A stretch of 64,000 bases of DNA, taken from Bacillota bacterium (GTDB taxonomy: Bacteria > Bacillota > Clostridia > Christensenellales > Aristaeellaceae). This document shows, in pieces, positions 25,232 through 34,588 of this stretch (position 1 is the stretch's first letter; every line of letters starts with the position of its first letter). The notes under the pieces were generated by a model. The model had not been told where the DNA came from. It saw nothing but the letters and a program-made list of their open reading frames with translations, and ran no database searches. The DNA lies in assembly GCA_023413135.1 (NCBI GenBank), contig JAEZQK010000035.1, positions 48,938 to 112,937 of the forward strand, read 5' to 3'. The position numbers were made by a program, and so were the translations under genes.

Positions 25232-26251
25232 TTGTCCACCATCAAGGATGTGGCGCGGGCGGTAGGTGTCAGTACCACCACGGTATCCAATGTGATTCAT
25301 GGAAACGTGGGCCGCGTATCGCCGGAAATGGTGGCGAGGATTCGGGTCTCCATTGAGCGCCTGGGGTATATACCCAATATGTCGGCCAGGGCGCTGGTCA
25401 ACAACGCATCCCGGATCATCGGCGTCATTAATCACCTGGTACCCCTCACAAGCGGCGGATTTTTCCAGGATCCCTTCCATGGCGCGCTGCTGGCGGGGAT
25501 CGAACAAACGCTTCGGGAACGGGAGTATTATTTGATGGTGCGCACCATCGACAACGTACCGGAGCTTTTGTCCCTTTTGAATAACTGGAATCTGGACGGG
25601 CTGATCCTGACGGGTATTTTCCCTACGGACTTTTATGAAAGCCTGATGGCGCAAAAGACACCCATCCTGCTGATCGACAGCTACATTCAAAACGACCAGG
25701 TGCTGCAGGTGCGCTTGGAGGACCAGCGGGGCGGGTATATCGGCACAAAGCACCTTCTGGAAAGCGGACACCGGGATATTTTGTTCTGCGGCCCGCCCAT
25801 CCTGGAGGAGGGTGTGCTGGCCCGCCGCTTCAAGGGCTATTGCCAGGCGCTGGCGGAATTTTCTGTGCCGGTGAGGATGGAAAACGTGTATCAGCGGGAG
25901 ATCGGCATTGAGCAGGGCACGGCCCTTGGCCGGGAGCTGGCGCAGCGCCATGATTACACCGCCATTTTCGCCACCGCCGATATCCTGGCCGCCGGGCTCA
26001 TCTCAGGCCTTCAAGAAGCGGGCAGAAGGGTGCCGGAGGATATATCCATCGTAGGCTTTGACGATTTGAACATCGCCCGCCTCACCAGCCCGCAGCTTAC
26101 CACCGTCCATCAGGACGTGGTGGAAAAGGGCGTCATCGCGGCCCGGATGCTCATCGACGCATTGCAGGGCCAGAATCATGCCACGCCCCGCAGCGTGGTA
26201 CTGCCGGTGCGCCTGGTATCCCGCCAGTCGGTGCGGCTCCTTCATAATTAA
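25232..26251 (+). CDS. LacI-family transcriptional regulator (second copy)
   Basis: A 339-residue LacI-family protein starting at a TTG codon (25232) with AAAGGGGG upstream. The DNA-binding part is STIKDVARAVGVSTTTVSNVIHG with hinge NMSARALVNNASRIIGVI; the ligand domain shows LEDQRGGYIGTKHLLESGHRDILFCG and SIVGFDDLNIARLTSPQLTTVHQD. It shares family but not close sequence with the regulator 86 bases upstream, so it probably senses another ligand. It is followed after 16 bases by the inositol-phosphatase-like gene, which may be its target or partner. Confidence 0.88.
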   Translation: MSTIKDVARAVGVSTTTVSNVIHGNVGRVSPEMVARIRVSIERLGYIPNMSARALVNNASRIIGVINHLVPLTSGGFFQDPFHGALLAGIEQTLREREYYLMVRTIDNVPELLSLLNNWNLDGLILTGIFPTDFYESLMAQKTPILLIDSYIQNDQVLQVRLEDQRGGYIGTKHLLESGHRDILFCGPPILEEGVLARRFKGYCQALAEFSVPVRMENVYQREIGIEQGTALGRELAQRHDYTAIFATADILAAGLISGLQEAGRRVPEDISIVGFDDLNIARLTSPQLTTVHQDVVEKGVIAARMLIDALQGQNHATPRSVVLPVRLVSRQSVRLLHN

Positions 26252-26267
26252 TGCTAACGGAGGTCCC

Positions 26268-27044
26268 ATGCAAAAAACCCTGCTGGACATCATCCTTGCG
26301 GCCGGAGAAAAAATGCTGGGCTTTGACCAGCTTAAGGTGTATCAAAAGGAAGGCCATGCCAATTTCGTGACCCAGGCAGACTTAGGTGTGCAGGCCTTTT
26401 TAATGGAGGAACTTAAAAAAGCTGCACCCGAAGCCGTCTTTTTTGCGGAAGAAAAAGAAAACGAAGCGCTGACGGATGCAGCCACATTCATGATCGATCC
26501 CATCGACGGCACCACCAACTTTATGCGGGGGCGCAAGTGTTCCTCCATTTCGGTGGCGCTTTTGCAAAACCGGGAACCCGTGCTGGCCGCCATACTGAAC
26601 CCTTATACCAAAGAGCTTTTCCATGCAGAAAAGGGGAAAGGCGCATTTTTGAACGGTCAGCCGATACACGTATCCGGCCAGGATTTTCAAGGGGCGCTGG
26701 TAAGCATGGGCACCTCGCCCTATGATGCGGCGCTGGCCGGCAAAACCATGAAGGCGGCGGAAAAATTCCTGCTGGCCGCAGGTGATCTCCGGCGAACCGG
26801 GTCCGCGGCCATCGATCTATGCGATGTGGCCTGCGGCCGCAGCGACATATACTGGGAGCTCATCCTCTCGCCTTGGGACTTTGCCGCCGGCGCGCTGATC
26901 GTAAAAGAGGCGGGTGGCATGATTGTAAGCCCGGGCCGGGGGCCGCTGCACTTTGACCAAAAGACGCCGGTGCTGGCAGCCAATCCCATATGCTTTGATA
27001 AAGCGGAAGAAATATTGGTGGGCGTACTGAGCAGTGAACAATGA
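26268..27044 (+). CDS. inositol monophosphatase family phosphatase
   Basis: A 258-residue enzyme of the IMPase/FBPase-like metal-dependent phosphatases. Metal and catalytic motifs are EEKENE (near residue 65), DPIDGTTNF (near 80) and WDFAAGALIVKEAGG (near 205). It removes phosphate from a sugar or inositol phosphate; the precise substrate is not predictable. ATG 26268 has GGAGG three to seven bases upstream. It follows the second lacI-type gene closely and likely shares its transcript, hinting at a sugar-phosphate role. Confidence 0.9.
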   Translation: MQKTLLDIILAAGEKMLGFDQLKVYQKEGHANFVTQADLGVQAFLMEELKKAAPEAVFFAEEKENEALTDAATFMIDPIDGTTNFMRGRKCSSISVALLQNREPVLAAILNPYTKELFHAEKGKGAFLNGQPIHVSGQDFQGALVSMGTSPYDAALAGKTMKAAEKFLLAAGDLRRTGSAAIDLCDVACGRSDIYWELILSPWDFAAGALIVKEAGGMIVSPGRGPLHFDQKTPVLAANPICFDKAEEILVGVLSSEQ

Positions 27045-27122
27045 ACAGTTAACAATGAATAATGGACAGTATAAGTTTGTTATTCGAATTTATACTGTTC
27101 ACTGTTCAATATTCAATATTCA
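27045..27122. repeat. AT-rich low-complexity palindrome between convergent genes
   Basis: Repeats of the AACAATGAA / TTCAATATT type on both sides of a dyad in which ACAGTATAA pairs with TTTATACTGT. It could serve as a terminator for both the phosphatase gene and the convergent deoR-type gene. Confidence 0.5.
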
Positions 27123-27902
27123 CTATTCATTGTTATCCTTGGGATAGATCAACTTTACATTGGCTTTTGCAAAAGCCTCCAGCCATTCATTTGATGGTTT
27201 TTCATTTGTTACAAGGCAGTCGATTTCATCAATGCCGCAAAAATACCGGAAGGATGTGCGGTCAAACTTCGAGCTGTCGCATAGGAACACCGCCTTGCGG
27301 GCGCATTTGAGCATTTGCTTTTTGATGCATACGTCTTCCTCGTTTACGTCGGTGACGCCGTTTTCCATGGAGATGGATCTGGCGGAAAAGAACAGCACAT
27401 CGCATGTAAAATCCGCCACCCGCTGGCGGGCGGCCTCCCCCGTAAAGCCTCTGGCGAAGGTGTTCAGCCAGCCTCCGGTGCAGCAGATCTGCACACCGGG
27501 AATATTATCCAGGCAGTCCAGGGCCAGCTGGGCGCTGTTCGTAAGGATCTTGAGATTGCTCTTCTTGCCCAGAAAGCGCACCATGTGGGCCACGGTACTG
27601 GTACAGTCCAGGGAGATATGCATGTCGTCCCTAACCAGCTTGGCCGCCAGCTTGCCGATGATGTTTTTCTCCGCCTTGTTTTCAAAGGTACGTATGGTAT
27701 AGGGTATCTCGCTGGTCTGATGCTCGATGAGCATGGCCCCGCCATAGGTACGCCGAAGCAGGCCCTCCTTTTCCAGCTCCGCAAAATCCCGGCGGATGGT
27801 GGATGGGCTGACGCCGTACTGCTTGGACAATTGGCTCACCAGCACGGCCTTTTTCAGCCTTAGCTCCTTCAATATGTCATCCACGCGCTCAATATTCAGC
27901 AT
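27123..27902 (-). CDS. DeoR-family transcriptional regulator
   Basis: A 259-residue DeoR/GlpR-type repressor. Residues 1-60 hold the winged helix with VSQLSKQYGVSPSTIRRDFAELEKEGLLRRTYGGA, the family signature. Residues about 75-235 form the sugar-phosphate-sensing domain (LDCTSTVAHMVRFL, ILTNSAQLALDCL, GVTDVNEEDVCIKKQMLKCARKAVFLCDSSKF). Such regulators respond to phosphorylated sugars. No obvious target operon is adjacent; the phosphatase gene is convergent with it. Start 27902 is ATG; the upstream region to the amidase gene contains no other gene. Confidence 0.92.
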   Translation of the reverse strand: MLNIERVDDILKELRLKKAVLVSQLSKQYGVSPSTIRRDFAELEKEGLLRRTYGGAMLIEHQTSEIPYTIRTFENKAEKNIIGKLAAKLVRDDMHISLDCTSTVAHMVRFLGKKSNLKILTNSAQLALDCLDNIPGVQICCTGGWLNTFARGFTGEAARQRVADFTCDVLFFSARSISMENGVTDVNEEDVCIKKQMLKCARKAVFLCDSSKFDRTSFRYFCGIDEIDCLVTNEKPSNEWLEAFAKANVKLIYPKDNNE

Positions 27903-28043
27903 AAGCCTGCTCTCCCTGCACTTTTGTGCGCGGAAGCAGGCGTTTTTATGCCCGATTCCGCGTTATTCTATGGTATCACAGGCTGTTATTTCTGTAAACC
28001 AAGCGAATATGACTGTATGAATTTACCGGAGCATTCTCCTTTT

Positions 28044-28529
28044 TCATTTTCTGGCGTCGATGATATGGATCAGGCGTCTTTTTGCATAGGTGTAGCTGCT
28101 CAACTGCCGGTAGTCCGAATCCAGGGTATGGGTGGCGATGAGTATGTTTTCCGGGGCCGGAGGAGAACCCACCTCCACAATGAACAGGGAGTGGGAAAAG
28201 CGGTATCCGTCGGGGCTTAATTGGATCACGTCCGCGATCATGGCCTGATCCAGCGGCAATTCCTGTCCATAGGGCCCCGCGCCTTTGTTACTTACAAGGA
28301 AGTTGTACAAAAACGGGACCCCCGTCCATGCGGGGGCCCGGTTGTTCAGGGATATGAAATACCATCCCGTGTTCCGGGTATAGTTCATCACGCCGCACCC
28401 GGCGTAGAGGCACTGGGAATTGAAATTGGTGCAGTCTCCGCCGATGTTTTGAAAATCATAAAACCGCGGATTACGGCGGTAGGCCCATTCGTGGGCGTAG
28501 GCGACAGCCTCGGCTCTGTTATACAGCAT
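28044..28529 (-). CDS. amidase-domain protein (Amidase_6 type)
   Basis: A 161-residue single-domain protein matching the putative amidase domain PF12671: YNRAEAVAYAHEWAYRRNP, IGGDCTNFNSQCLYAGCG (Cys of GGDC is the presumed nucleophile, near residue 32) and RFSHSLFIVEVG (His). Most relatives are exported wall amidases, but this one has no signal peptide. ATG 28529 follows GGAGGC. It starts 42 bases after clpB on the same strand. Cytosolic role unknown. Confidence 0.8.
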   Translation of the reverse strand: MLYNRAEAVAYAHEWAYRRNPRFYDFQNIGGDCTNFNSQCLYAGCGVMNYTRNTGWYFISLNNRAPAWTGVPFLYNFLVSNKGAGPYGQELPLDQAMIADVIQLSPDGYRFSHSLFIVEVGSPPAPENILIATHTLDSDYRQLSSYTYAKRRLIHIIDARK

Positions 28530-28571
28530 GGCATGGCCTCCATTGGAGGATTTGCCACAGTCTATGAAAAG

Positions 28572-31181
28572 TTACTCCCGGATATACAATTCCCCTTTAC
28601 CATCCACATCCACGGTGAGCGTCGTACCTGCATGCACATCCCCTTGGATGAGCCTGCGGGCCACCAGCGTTTCCACCCGGCTTTGCAAAAAGCGCTTCAG
28701 TGGCCGGGCGCCATATACGGGATCAAAGCCCTGCAGGATCACCGCTTCCTTGGCCGCGCCGGTCAAAGTGATGGTGATCTGCCTATCCTCCAGGCGCTTT
28801 TGCAGGTTGCTTAAAAGCAGCGTAACGATGTGCCCGATCTCTTTCTTGGTAAGCGGCTTGTAGAATACGATCTCGTCGATACGGTTCAAAAATTCCGGAC
28901 GGAACTGCATTCTAAGCAGCATCTCCACCCGCCGGCGGGCCTCTTCGGAAATTTTCCCGTCCGCGCCGATGCCCTCCAGAATGTCGGAGGAGCCCAGGTT
29001 GCTGGTCATGATGAGGATGGTGTTTTTGAAATCCACCGTCCGGCCCTGGGAATCGGTAATGCGCCCGTCGTCCAGCACCTGCAAAAGCACGTTGAACACT
29101 TCGGGATGGGCCTTTTCAATCTCGTCAAAAAGCACCACGGAATAGGGCTTGCGGCGCACGGCCTCGGTCAATTGCCCACCCTCGTCATAGCCCACATAGC
29201 CTGGAGGCGCGCCGATCAAGCGGGATACGGAGAACTTTTCCATATATTCCGACATGTCGATGCGAATCAGGTTCTTTTCCTCGTCGAACAGTGTCTGGGC
29301 CAGCGCCTTGGCCAGCTCCGTCTTGCCCACGCCCGTAGGACCCAGGAACAGGAAGGAGCCGATGGGCCGGTTGGGGTCGGCAATGCCCGCCCGGCTGCGG
29401 AGGATGGCCTCCGAAACCTTCTTAACCGCCTCGTCCTGGCCGATCACACGCTGATGCAAAATGTCCGGCAGATGCAGAAGCTTTTCCCGCTCACCCTCCA
29501 CCAGCTTTTGCACGGGAATACCCGTCCAGCGGGCCACGATGCGGGCGATCTCCTCCTCGGTGACCTTGTCGCGCAGCAGGCTCTGGCTTGTTTTGTTCTT
29601 TTCGGCAATGGCCTCCTCTTCCTTGAGTTCCTTTTGCAGCCGGGGCAGCTCGCCGTATTTCAGCTCGGCGGCCTTGTTCAAATCATAGTTCCGCTCGGCC
29701 TTCTCGATTTCAGCCCCCAGGCGCTCAATATCCTCCCGCAGCTTTTGCACCCTGGAGATAGCCGCTTTTTCATTGTCCCATTGGGCCTTCAGCCTGGCAA
29801 ATTCCGCCCCCATGTCGGAAAGCTCCTTTTGCAAATGAAGCAAGCGCTCCCGGGAAAGGTTATCTTCATCCGCTTCCTTTTTTAGGGCCGCCTCTTCGAT
29901 TTCCAGTTGCATGATCTTGCGGGAGATCTCGTCCAGCTCCACCGGCAGGCTGTCGATTTCCGTACGGATCATGGCACAGGCTTCGTCGATCAGGTCAATG
30001 GCCTTGTCGGGCAGGAACCGGTCGGTGATATAGCGGTTGGAAAGCGTGGCGGCGGCGATCAAAGCGCCATCCTGGATCTTGACGCCGTGGAACACTTCGT
30101 AGCGCTCCTCCAGACCGCGCAGGATGGAGATGGTATCCTCCACCGTGGGCTCGTTCACCATTACGGGCTGGAAGCGGCGCTCCAGGGCGGCGTCCTTCTC
30201 GATATACTTACGGTACTCGTCCAGGGTGGTGGCGCCGATGCAGTGCAGCTCACCGCGGGCCAGCATGGGTTTCAATAAATTGCCCGCGTCCATGGCCCCT
30301 TCCGCCTTGCCGGCGCCCACGATGTTGTGCAGCTCATCGATGAAAAGGAGGGTCTTGCCTTCGCTTTTTTTGATTTCCACCAGCACGGCCTTCAATCGTT
30401 CCTCAAACTCGCCCCGGAACTTGGCCCCGGCGATGAGGCTGCCCAGATCCAGGGAAAAGAGCCTGCGGTCCTTGAGGCTTTCGGGCACGTCACCACGCAC
30501 GATGCGGATGGCAAGGCCCTCTGCAATGGCCGTTTTGCCCACGCCGGGCTCACCGATGAGCACAGGGTTGTTCTTCGTCTTGCGGGAGAGGATGCGGATC
30601 ACATTGCGGATCTCGCTGTCCCGGCCGATTACCGGGTCCAGCTTTTGTGCCCTGGCCAGCGCCGTCAGGTCAGCGCCGTATTTGGCCAGCGCATCATAGG
30701 TATTTTCCGGGCTGTCACTTGTTACCCTCGCTGCGCCGCGCACGCTGGACAGCGCGTTAAGGAAAGCATCCTTTTTGACCTGGAACCGGTCAAAAATGGG
30801 CTTCACCAGCCGGTCAGGCCTCTCCATCAGGCCCAGCCAGATGTGCTCCACCGATAAATATTCATCCTTCATCTGACCGGCCTGCTGCTCCCCCGCCAGC
30901 AGTGCCCTTTCCACATCGGCGGAAACGTAGACCTTGTCCGGCTCCCGGCCCGGTCCGGACATTTTGGGAAGGCGGCTCACCGATTCCTCCATGGCAGATG
31001 CCAACAGGCTGCCATCGATATTCATTTTGTTCAGAAGCTGGGGGATCAGCCCCTCCGGCTGGGCCAGAAGGGCGTGGCAAAGGTGGACCTGCTCCACCTG
31101 CACGTTTTGATAGGTGATGGCTGTTCGCTGGGCTTCCTTCAGCGCTTCCATGGATTTTTGCGTAAATTTGTTGGTGTTCAT
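28572..31181 (-). CDS. clpB: ATP-dependent disaggregase ClpB
   Basis: An 869-residue Hsp100 protein of normal ClpB length. Order: N-terminal Clp_N repeats (1-145), AAA+ module 1 with GEPGVGKTA, a long coiled-coil middle domain (about 410-525) that marks ClpB rather than ClpC, AAA+ module 2 with GPTGVGKTE, and the C-terminal D2-small domain. It extracts polypeptides from aggregates together with DnaK. ATG 31181 follows GGAGGA. A consensus promoter with a CtsR box over its start lies at 31207-31256, so heat-shock derepression is expected. Confidence 0.97.
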   Translation of the reverse strand: MNTNKFTQKSMEALKEAQRTAITYQNVQVEQVHLCHALLAQPEGLIPQLLNKMNIDGSLLASAMEESVSRLPKMSGPGREPDKVYVSADVERALLAGEQQAGQMKDEYLSVEHIWLGLMERPDRLVKPIFDRFQVKKDAFLNALSSVRGAARVTSDSPENTYDALAKYGADLTALARAQKLDPVIGRDSEIRNVIRILSRKTKNNPVLIGEPGVGKTAIAEGLAIRIVRGDVPESLKDRRLFSLDLGSLIAGAKFRGEFEERLKAVLVEIKKSEGKTLLFIDELHNIVGAGKAEGAMDAGNLLKPMLARGELHCIGATTLDEYRKYIEKDAALERRFQPVMVNEPTVEDTISILRGLEERYEVFHGVKIQDGALIAAATLSNRYITDRFLPDKAIDLIDEACAMIRTEIDSLPVELDEISRKIMQLEIEEAALKKEADEDNLSRERLLHLQKELSDMGAEFARLKAQWDNEKAAISRVQKLREDIERLGAEIEKAERNYDLNKAAELKYGELPRLQKELKEEEAIAEKNKTSQSLLRDKVTEEEIARIVARWTGIPVQKLVEGEREKLLHLPDILHQRVIGQDEAVKKVSEAILRSRAGIADPNRPIGSFLFLGPTGVGKTELAKALAQTLFDEEKNLIRIDMSEYMEKFSVSRLIGAPPGYVGYDEGGQLTEAVRRKPYSVVLFDEIEKAHPEVFNVLLQVLDDGRITDSQGRTVDFKNTILIMTSNLGSSDILEGIGADGKISEEARRRVEMLLRMQFRPEFLNRIDEIVFYKPLTKKEIGHIVTLLLSNLQKRLEDRQITITLTGAAKEAVILQGFDPVYGARPLKRFLQSRVETLVARRLIQGDVHAGTTLTVDVDGKGELYIRE

Positions 31182-31206
31182 ATCGGTTCCTCCCTTGCGG
31201 GCTTTA

Positions 31207-31223
31207 TTTGACTATCTTTGACC
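31207..31223 (-). promoter_or_regulatory. CtsR operator before clpB
   Basis: Minus strand reads GGTCAAAGATAGTCAAA, two direct heptads of the CtsR consensus (RGTCAAA-N3-RGTCAAA). It lies just downstream of the -10 box, covering the start point. Confidence 0.88.
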
Positions 31224-31228
31224 TTTTC

Positions 31229-31256
31229 ATTGTAAACCATTTGAAGCCATTGTCAA
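31229..31256 (-). promoter_or_regulatory. clpB promoter
   Basis: Minus strand TTGACA (31256-31251), a 16-base spacer and TACAAT (31234-31229), a sigma-A type promoter directly followed by the CtsR box. Confidence 0.8.
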
Positions 31257-31387
31257 GGGGCTGCCACAGAAAAATTTGGGCGTCACCCCCCAAAGAACAT
31301 TGACGGAAACAGGGTCAGGCTGTATGATACTGGGAAGACTGCGTGGGATAAGTATTTTCAGCAGCGCCGTCTATTATATGCGTTCAA
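31257..31387. other. non-coding spacer upstream of clpB
   Basis: Together with the following tandem array it makes a 646-base gap between divergent clpB and the transporter gene. Apart from the clpB control region I see no gene or known RNA here. Confidence 0.5.
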
Positions 31388-31815
31388 AGGAAATTTGCTT
31401 TTCATCACAATAATAGATAGGGATTCCCAAGGGATGTATCCCTTGGGCGGGGTTTGGGGCGGAGCCCCAAAATTCAGTAACGTCATCCATTCTATGCACT
31501 GGGAAGAATTTGCCCTTCATCATAATACTAGATAGGGATTCCCAAGGGATGCATCCCTTGGGCGGGGTTTAGGGCGGAGCCCAAAATTCAGTAACGTCAT
31601 CCATTCTATGCACTGGGAAGAATTTGCCCTTCACCATAATATTAGATAGGGATTCCCAAGGGATGTATCCCTTGGGCAGGGTTTGGGGCGGAGCCCCAAA
31701 ATTCAGTAACGTCATCCATTCTATGCACTGGGAAGAATTTGCCCTTCATTATAACATTAGACAGGGATTCCCAAGGGATGTATCCCTTGGGCGGGGTTTG
31801 GGGCGGAGCCCCAAA
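31388..31815 (+). repeat. tandem array of a ~115-bp unit, three full copies plus a partial fourth
   Basis: The landmark GGGATTCCC occurs at 31420, 31535, 31649 and 31764, a period of 114-115. Each unit contains the hairpin CCCAAGGGA-tgta-TCCCTTGGG and a second hairpin GGGGC-gga-GCCCC, followed by a linker with AGTAACGTCATCCATTC. The first unit is the most diverged at its left end. The last stops after the second hairpin, 13 bases before the transporter start. Copies differ by a few substitutions. Confidence 0.9.
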
Positions 31816-31827
31816 AGAAAGGATGTT

Positions 31828-32742
31828 ATGCAAAAGTATCCGGTATTGAGCAAGCTGGCGCTATTGGCCGCCTCGCTGATCTGGGGCAGTTCTTTTTTTG
31901 TAATGAAAAATTCAGTGGATGTGTTCCCTGTGTTCGCATTGCTGGCCATCCGCTTCACTATCGGCTGCGGGCTTTTGTGCCTGATTTTTTTCAAGCGGAT
32001 GAAGGGGATCACCATTAAAACGCTGGGCCGTGGTGCGCTGCTCGGCTTTTTGCTGTTTGGCGCCTATACGCTGCAAACGCTGGGGCTCATAGATACCACA
32101 CCGGGCAAGAACGCTTTTTTGACGGCGATCTATTGCATCATAGTGCCATTCCTGTTCTGGGTGGTCACCAAAAAAAGGCCGGACATTTATAATTGCCTGG
32201 CCGGAGTGCTGTGCCTTGGGGGCATCGGGCTGGTATCCCTGACGGGGGATTTTTCCATAAGCGTCGGCGACGCGTTGACGCTTGCCGGCGGCATCCTATA
32301 TGCCGTACACATCGTGGTGGTGGCAAAGGTGAGCCAGGAGGAGGACCCTGTGCTTTTGACGCTTGTGCAGTTCGGCGCAGCCGCCGTTTGCTGCTGGAGT
32401 CTTTCCCTGCCCACGGAGACGTTTCCCGCCGCCATCCCGGCTGCAAGCTGGTACGGGCTTTTATACCTGGCGGTGTTCGCCACTACCGGCGCGCTTTTGA
32501 TGCAGAACATAGGGCAGAAATACACGCATCCGGCGGCGGCCTCCATATTGCTGAGCCTGGAATCGGTGTTCGGGGTAGCCTTCTCCATGATCTTTTATGG
32601 GGAAACGCTGACGCCGCGTCTGGCAGCCGGCTTTCTGCTGATCTTTTTCTCGGTGATCGTTTCGGAAACAAAGCTTGGATTTATCAAAAAGCCCCGCCTG
32701 TATGAAAAAGGCATGGCTGATATGGCGGAACAAGCGGATTAA
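31828..32742 (+). CDS. DMT-superfamily (EamA) transporter
   Basis: A 304-residue membrane protein with ten hydrophobic segments in two EamA repeats. The first opens ALLAASLIWGSSFFVMKN; the second half carries GALLMQNIGQKYTHPAAASILLSLESVFGVAFSMIFYGE, the usual EamA end motif. Members export amino acids or metabolites or take up related compounds; substrate is unknown. The true start is ATG 31828 with GAAAGGA upstream. The frame is open through the tandem array to 31624, but that is repeat sequence. A 3' cytosolic tail of about 25 residues is charged. Confidence 0.9.
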   Translation: MQKYPVLSKLALLAASLIWGSSFFVMKNSVDVFPVFALLAIRFTIGCGLLCLIFFKRMKGITIKTLGRGALLGFLLFGAYTLQTLGLIDTTPGKNAFLTAIYCIIVPFLFWVVTKKRPDIYNCLAGVLCLGGIGLVSLTGDFSISVGDALTLAGGILYAVHIVVVAKVSQEEDPVLLTLVQFGAAAVCCWSLSLPTETFPAAIPAASWYGLLYLAVFATTGALLMQNIGQKYTHPAAASILLSLESVFGVAFSMIFYGETLTPRLAAGFLLIFFSVIVSETKLGFIKKPRLYEKGMADMAEQAD

Positions 32743-32803
32743 TATTATCCAATGGCCTAGTATATATTAACGCAAAAATCGGGTACCGCACAGGACTAAT
32801 TAT

Positions 32804-33649
32804 TCAACCCCAAGCGCTTCTGATCATTTCTATTTCTCTTTTATGTCCCTCATGATCCAAAGGCGTTTCAAGATAAAACGGGAGATTCTTTATATATGGG
32901 TGCTTCATCATATCTATGACAGCTTTTAATCCTATTTCTCCTTTCCCAACGGGAGTATGCCTGTCGTTTCCGGAGCCGAGGGGAAACAGGCTGTCGTTTA
33001 CATGCACCGACTTGAGCTTCTCAAAACCAACCAGGCGGTCCATTTCTTCCAAAACGGAATCCAGGCAATTTTTGATATCATATCCGGAGGAATACAGGTG
33101 GCATAGGTCCATACAGATTCCAAGCTTGCTTTTGCATACCGCGTAGTCCATGATCCCTTTTAAATGCTCAAACCTAAAACCTACTTCTGTTCCTTTGCCG
33201 GGCATTGTTTCAAGCAATACCGTTATCTTCTCCTTTCCGTCCATCGTGTCATTCAACGCAAGGGCCACTTGCTTTATGCCCTCGTCAACACCCGAACCGG
33301 TATGGCTGCCGGGATGAAGCACAACATATTCTATATTTAAATCATCCATCCTCTTGATATCTTCTTTCAGCACGCGTTTGCTGAATTCATATACCGCCTG
33401 ATTTTGGCTTGCGAGATTGACCGTATAAGGCATGTGGGCCTGTATTGGCCCAAAATGGTGTATTTGCCTAAGAGACTGAAATCCTTCCTCGTCCTTTAAG
33501 TTATTCGGCCGGAAGCTTGATCCTCTTGGATTTCTGCTGAAAAATTGAAAGGTATTTGCCCCCATGGCAATCACATCTTCTGCGGCTTTTAGGTACCCTC
33601 TGGCCGTTGAAATATGAGGGCCTATCACCAGCATGTGCTCACGCTTCAT
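32804..33649 (-). CDS. nfo: endonuclease IV (deoxyribonuclease IV) family protein
   Basis: A 281-residue AP endonuclease-fold protein, the usual Nfo length. Zinc-site motifs appear in order: FQFFSRNPRG, VVLHPGSHTGSG, LLETMPGKGTEVG, GICMDLCHLYSSGYDI, SVHVNDSLFPLGSGNDRHTPVGKGEIG and FYLETP. It should cut DNA at abasic sites. Start 33649 follows GGAAGGG; an upstream in-frame ATG at 33751 lacks a ribosome site. The gene stands alone between the convergent transporter and the divergent two-component system. Confidence 0.9.
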   Translation of the reverse strand: MKREHMLVIGPHISTARGYLKAAEDVIAMGANTFQFFSRNPRGSSFRPNNLKDEEGFQSLRQIHHFGPIQAHMPYTVNLASQNQAVYEFSKRVLKEDIKRMDDLNIEYVVLHPGSHTGSGVDEGIKQVALALNDTMDGKEKITVLLETMPGKGTEVGFRFEHLKGIMDYAVCKSKLGICMDLCHLYSSGYDIKNCLDSVLEEMDRLVGFEKLKSVHVNDSLFPLGSGNDRHTPVGKGEIGLKAVIDMMKHPYIKNLPFYLETPLDHEGHKREIEMIRSAWG

Positions 33650-33913
33650 TTCACTGCCCTTCCGCTTTACTGTTCCTTTTATTCTTTCGGCTGCGCAACT
33701 TGCATATTCACAGGCTATCATCCACCAGGCGAAGCTGTGGTTTTTCTCCAACTAAATGGGAGAAGGTGATACCGCACAACCCATGGATTGCATTTGCTTT
33801 CGGTATGTGCTAGCGTATAGTTAGGCCTGCCGCTGTCAAAAGTTAATGTGCCCTTCATGTTGCCGGAGTACCCTTTGCATATCCACACGTTCACACCGGG
33901 GAAGGAGAAAAGG

Positions 33914-34588
33914 ATGCGTATATTGGTAGTGGAAGATGAACCTCATTTGAATGATGTGATTGTCAAACGGCTTGTCCGGGAGCATTATAGCGTCGATTCC
34001 TGCACGGACGGAAACGATGCGTTGGACCATATCCGCTGTGCCGAGTATGACGCCATCGTGCTGGATATCATGCTGCCTGGCCGAAGCGGCATGGAGGTAT
34101 TGCGCGAAATGCGCAGCAGCAGGAACAGGACGCCCGTGCTGCTGCTGACGGCAAAGGACGCCATCGGCGACCGTGTCAAGGGCTTTGACGCGGGAGCGGA
34201 CGATTATCTTGTGAAGCCCTTTGCGTTTGAGGAGCTGCTGGCACGCATCCGGGTCATCATCCGCAGAAACGAAAATTTGATCAGCAGCTGCATTGAGATA
34301 GACGATTTGACCGTCGATTGCGACAAGCGGACCGTCGCCCGCGGCGGAGTGGCCGTGGAACTGACAAGCCGCGAATTTGACGTGCTGGAATACCTGGCGA
34401 GAAACGCCGGGATCGTGCTTTCAAGAGACAAAATATCGCAGCACCTATGGAATTATGAATATGAAGGCGGTTCCAACGTGATCGACGTTTACATCCGTTA
34501 CCTGCGGCGCAAGATTGACGACGGCCATAATAGGAAGCTGATTCATACGATTCGCGGCGCGGGATATGTGATACGGGAGGAATCATGA
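33914..34588 (+). CDS. OmpR-family response regulator
   Basis: A 224-residue regulator with an intact receiver: acidic pair in VEDE (8-9), phosphoacceptor Asp51 (IVLDIMLPG), Thr79 and Lys101 (LVKPF). Residues about 128-224 form the winged-helix domain (LTSREFDVLEYLARN, SRDKISQHLWNY, VIDVYIRYLRRKID, IRGAGYVI). ATG 33914 follows GAAGGAGAAA. Its stop overlaps the start of the sensor kinase gene by four bases (34585-34588), making a coupled two-component pair. Likely controls the downstream exported MBL-fold gene or its own operon (inference). Confidence 0.95.
   Translation: MRILVVEDEPHLNDVIVKRLVREHYSVDSCTDGNDALDHIRCAEYDAIVLDIMLPGRSGMEVLREMRSSRNRTPVLLLTAKDAIGDRVKGFDAGADDYLVKPFAFEELLARIRVIIRRNENLISSCIEIDDLTVDCDKRTVARGGVAVELTSREFDVLEYLARNAGIVLSRDKISQHLWNYEYEGGSNVIDVYIRYLRRKIDDGHNRKLIHTIRGAGYVIREES

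Noticed and set aside
31388..31815. CRISPR array
   Set aside because: The unit is ~115 bp with internal hairpins and no short-repeat/unique-spacer alternation, and no cas genes are present.
31624..31827. N-terminal extension of the DMT transporter frame through the tandem array
   Set aside because: The extension is translated repeat sequence; ATG 31828 with its ribosome site begins a normal first membrane segment.
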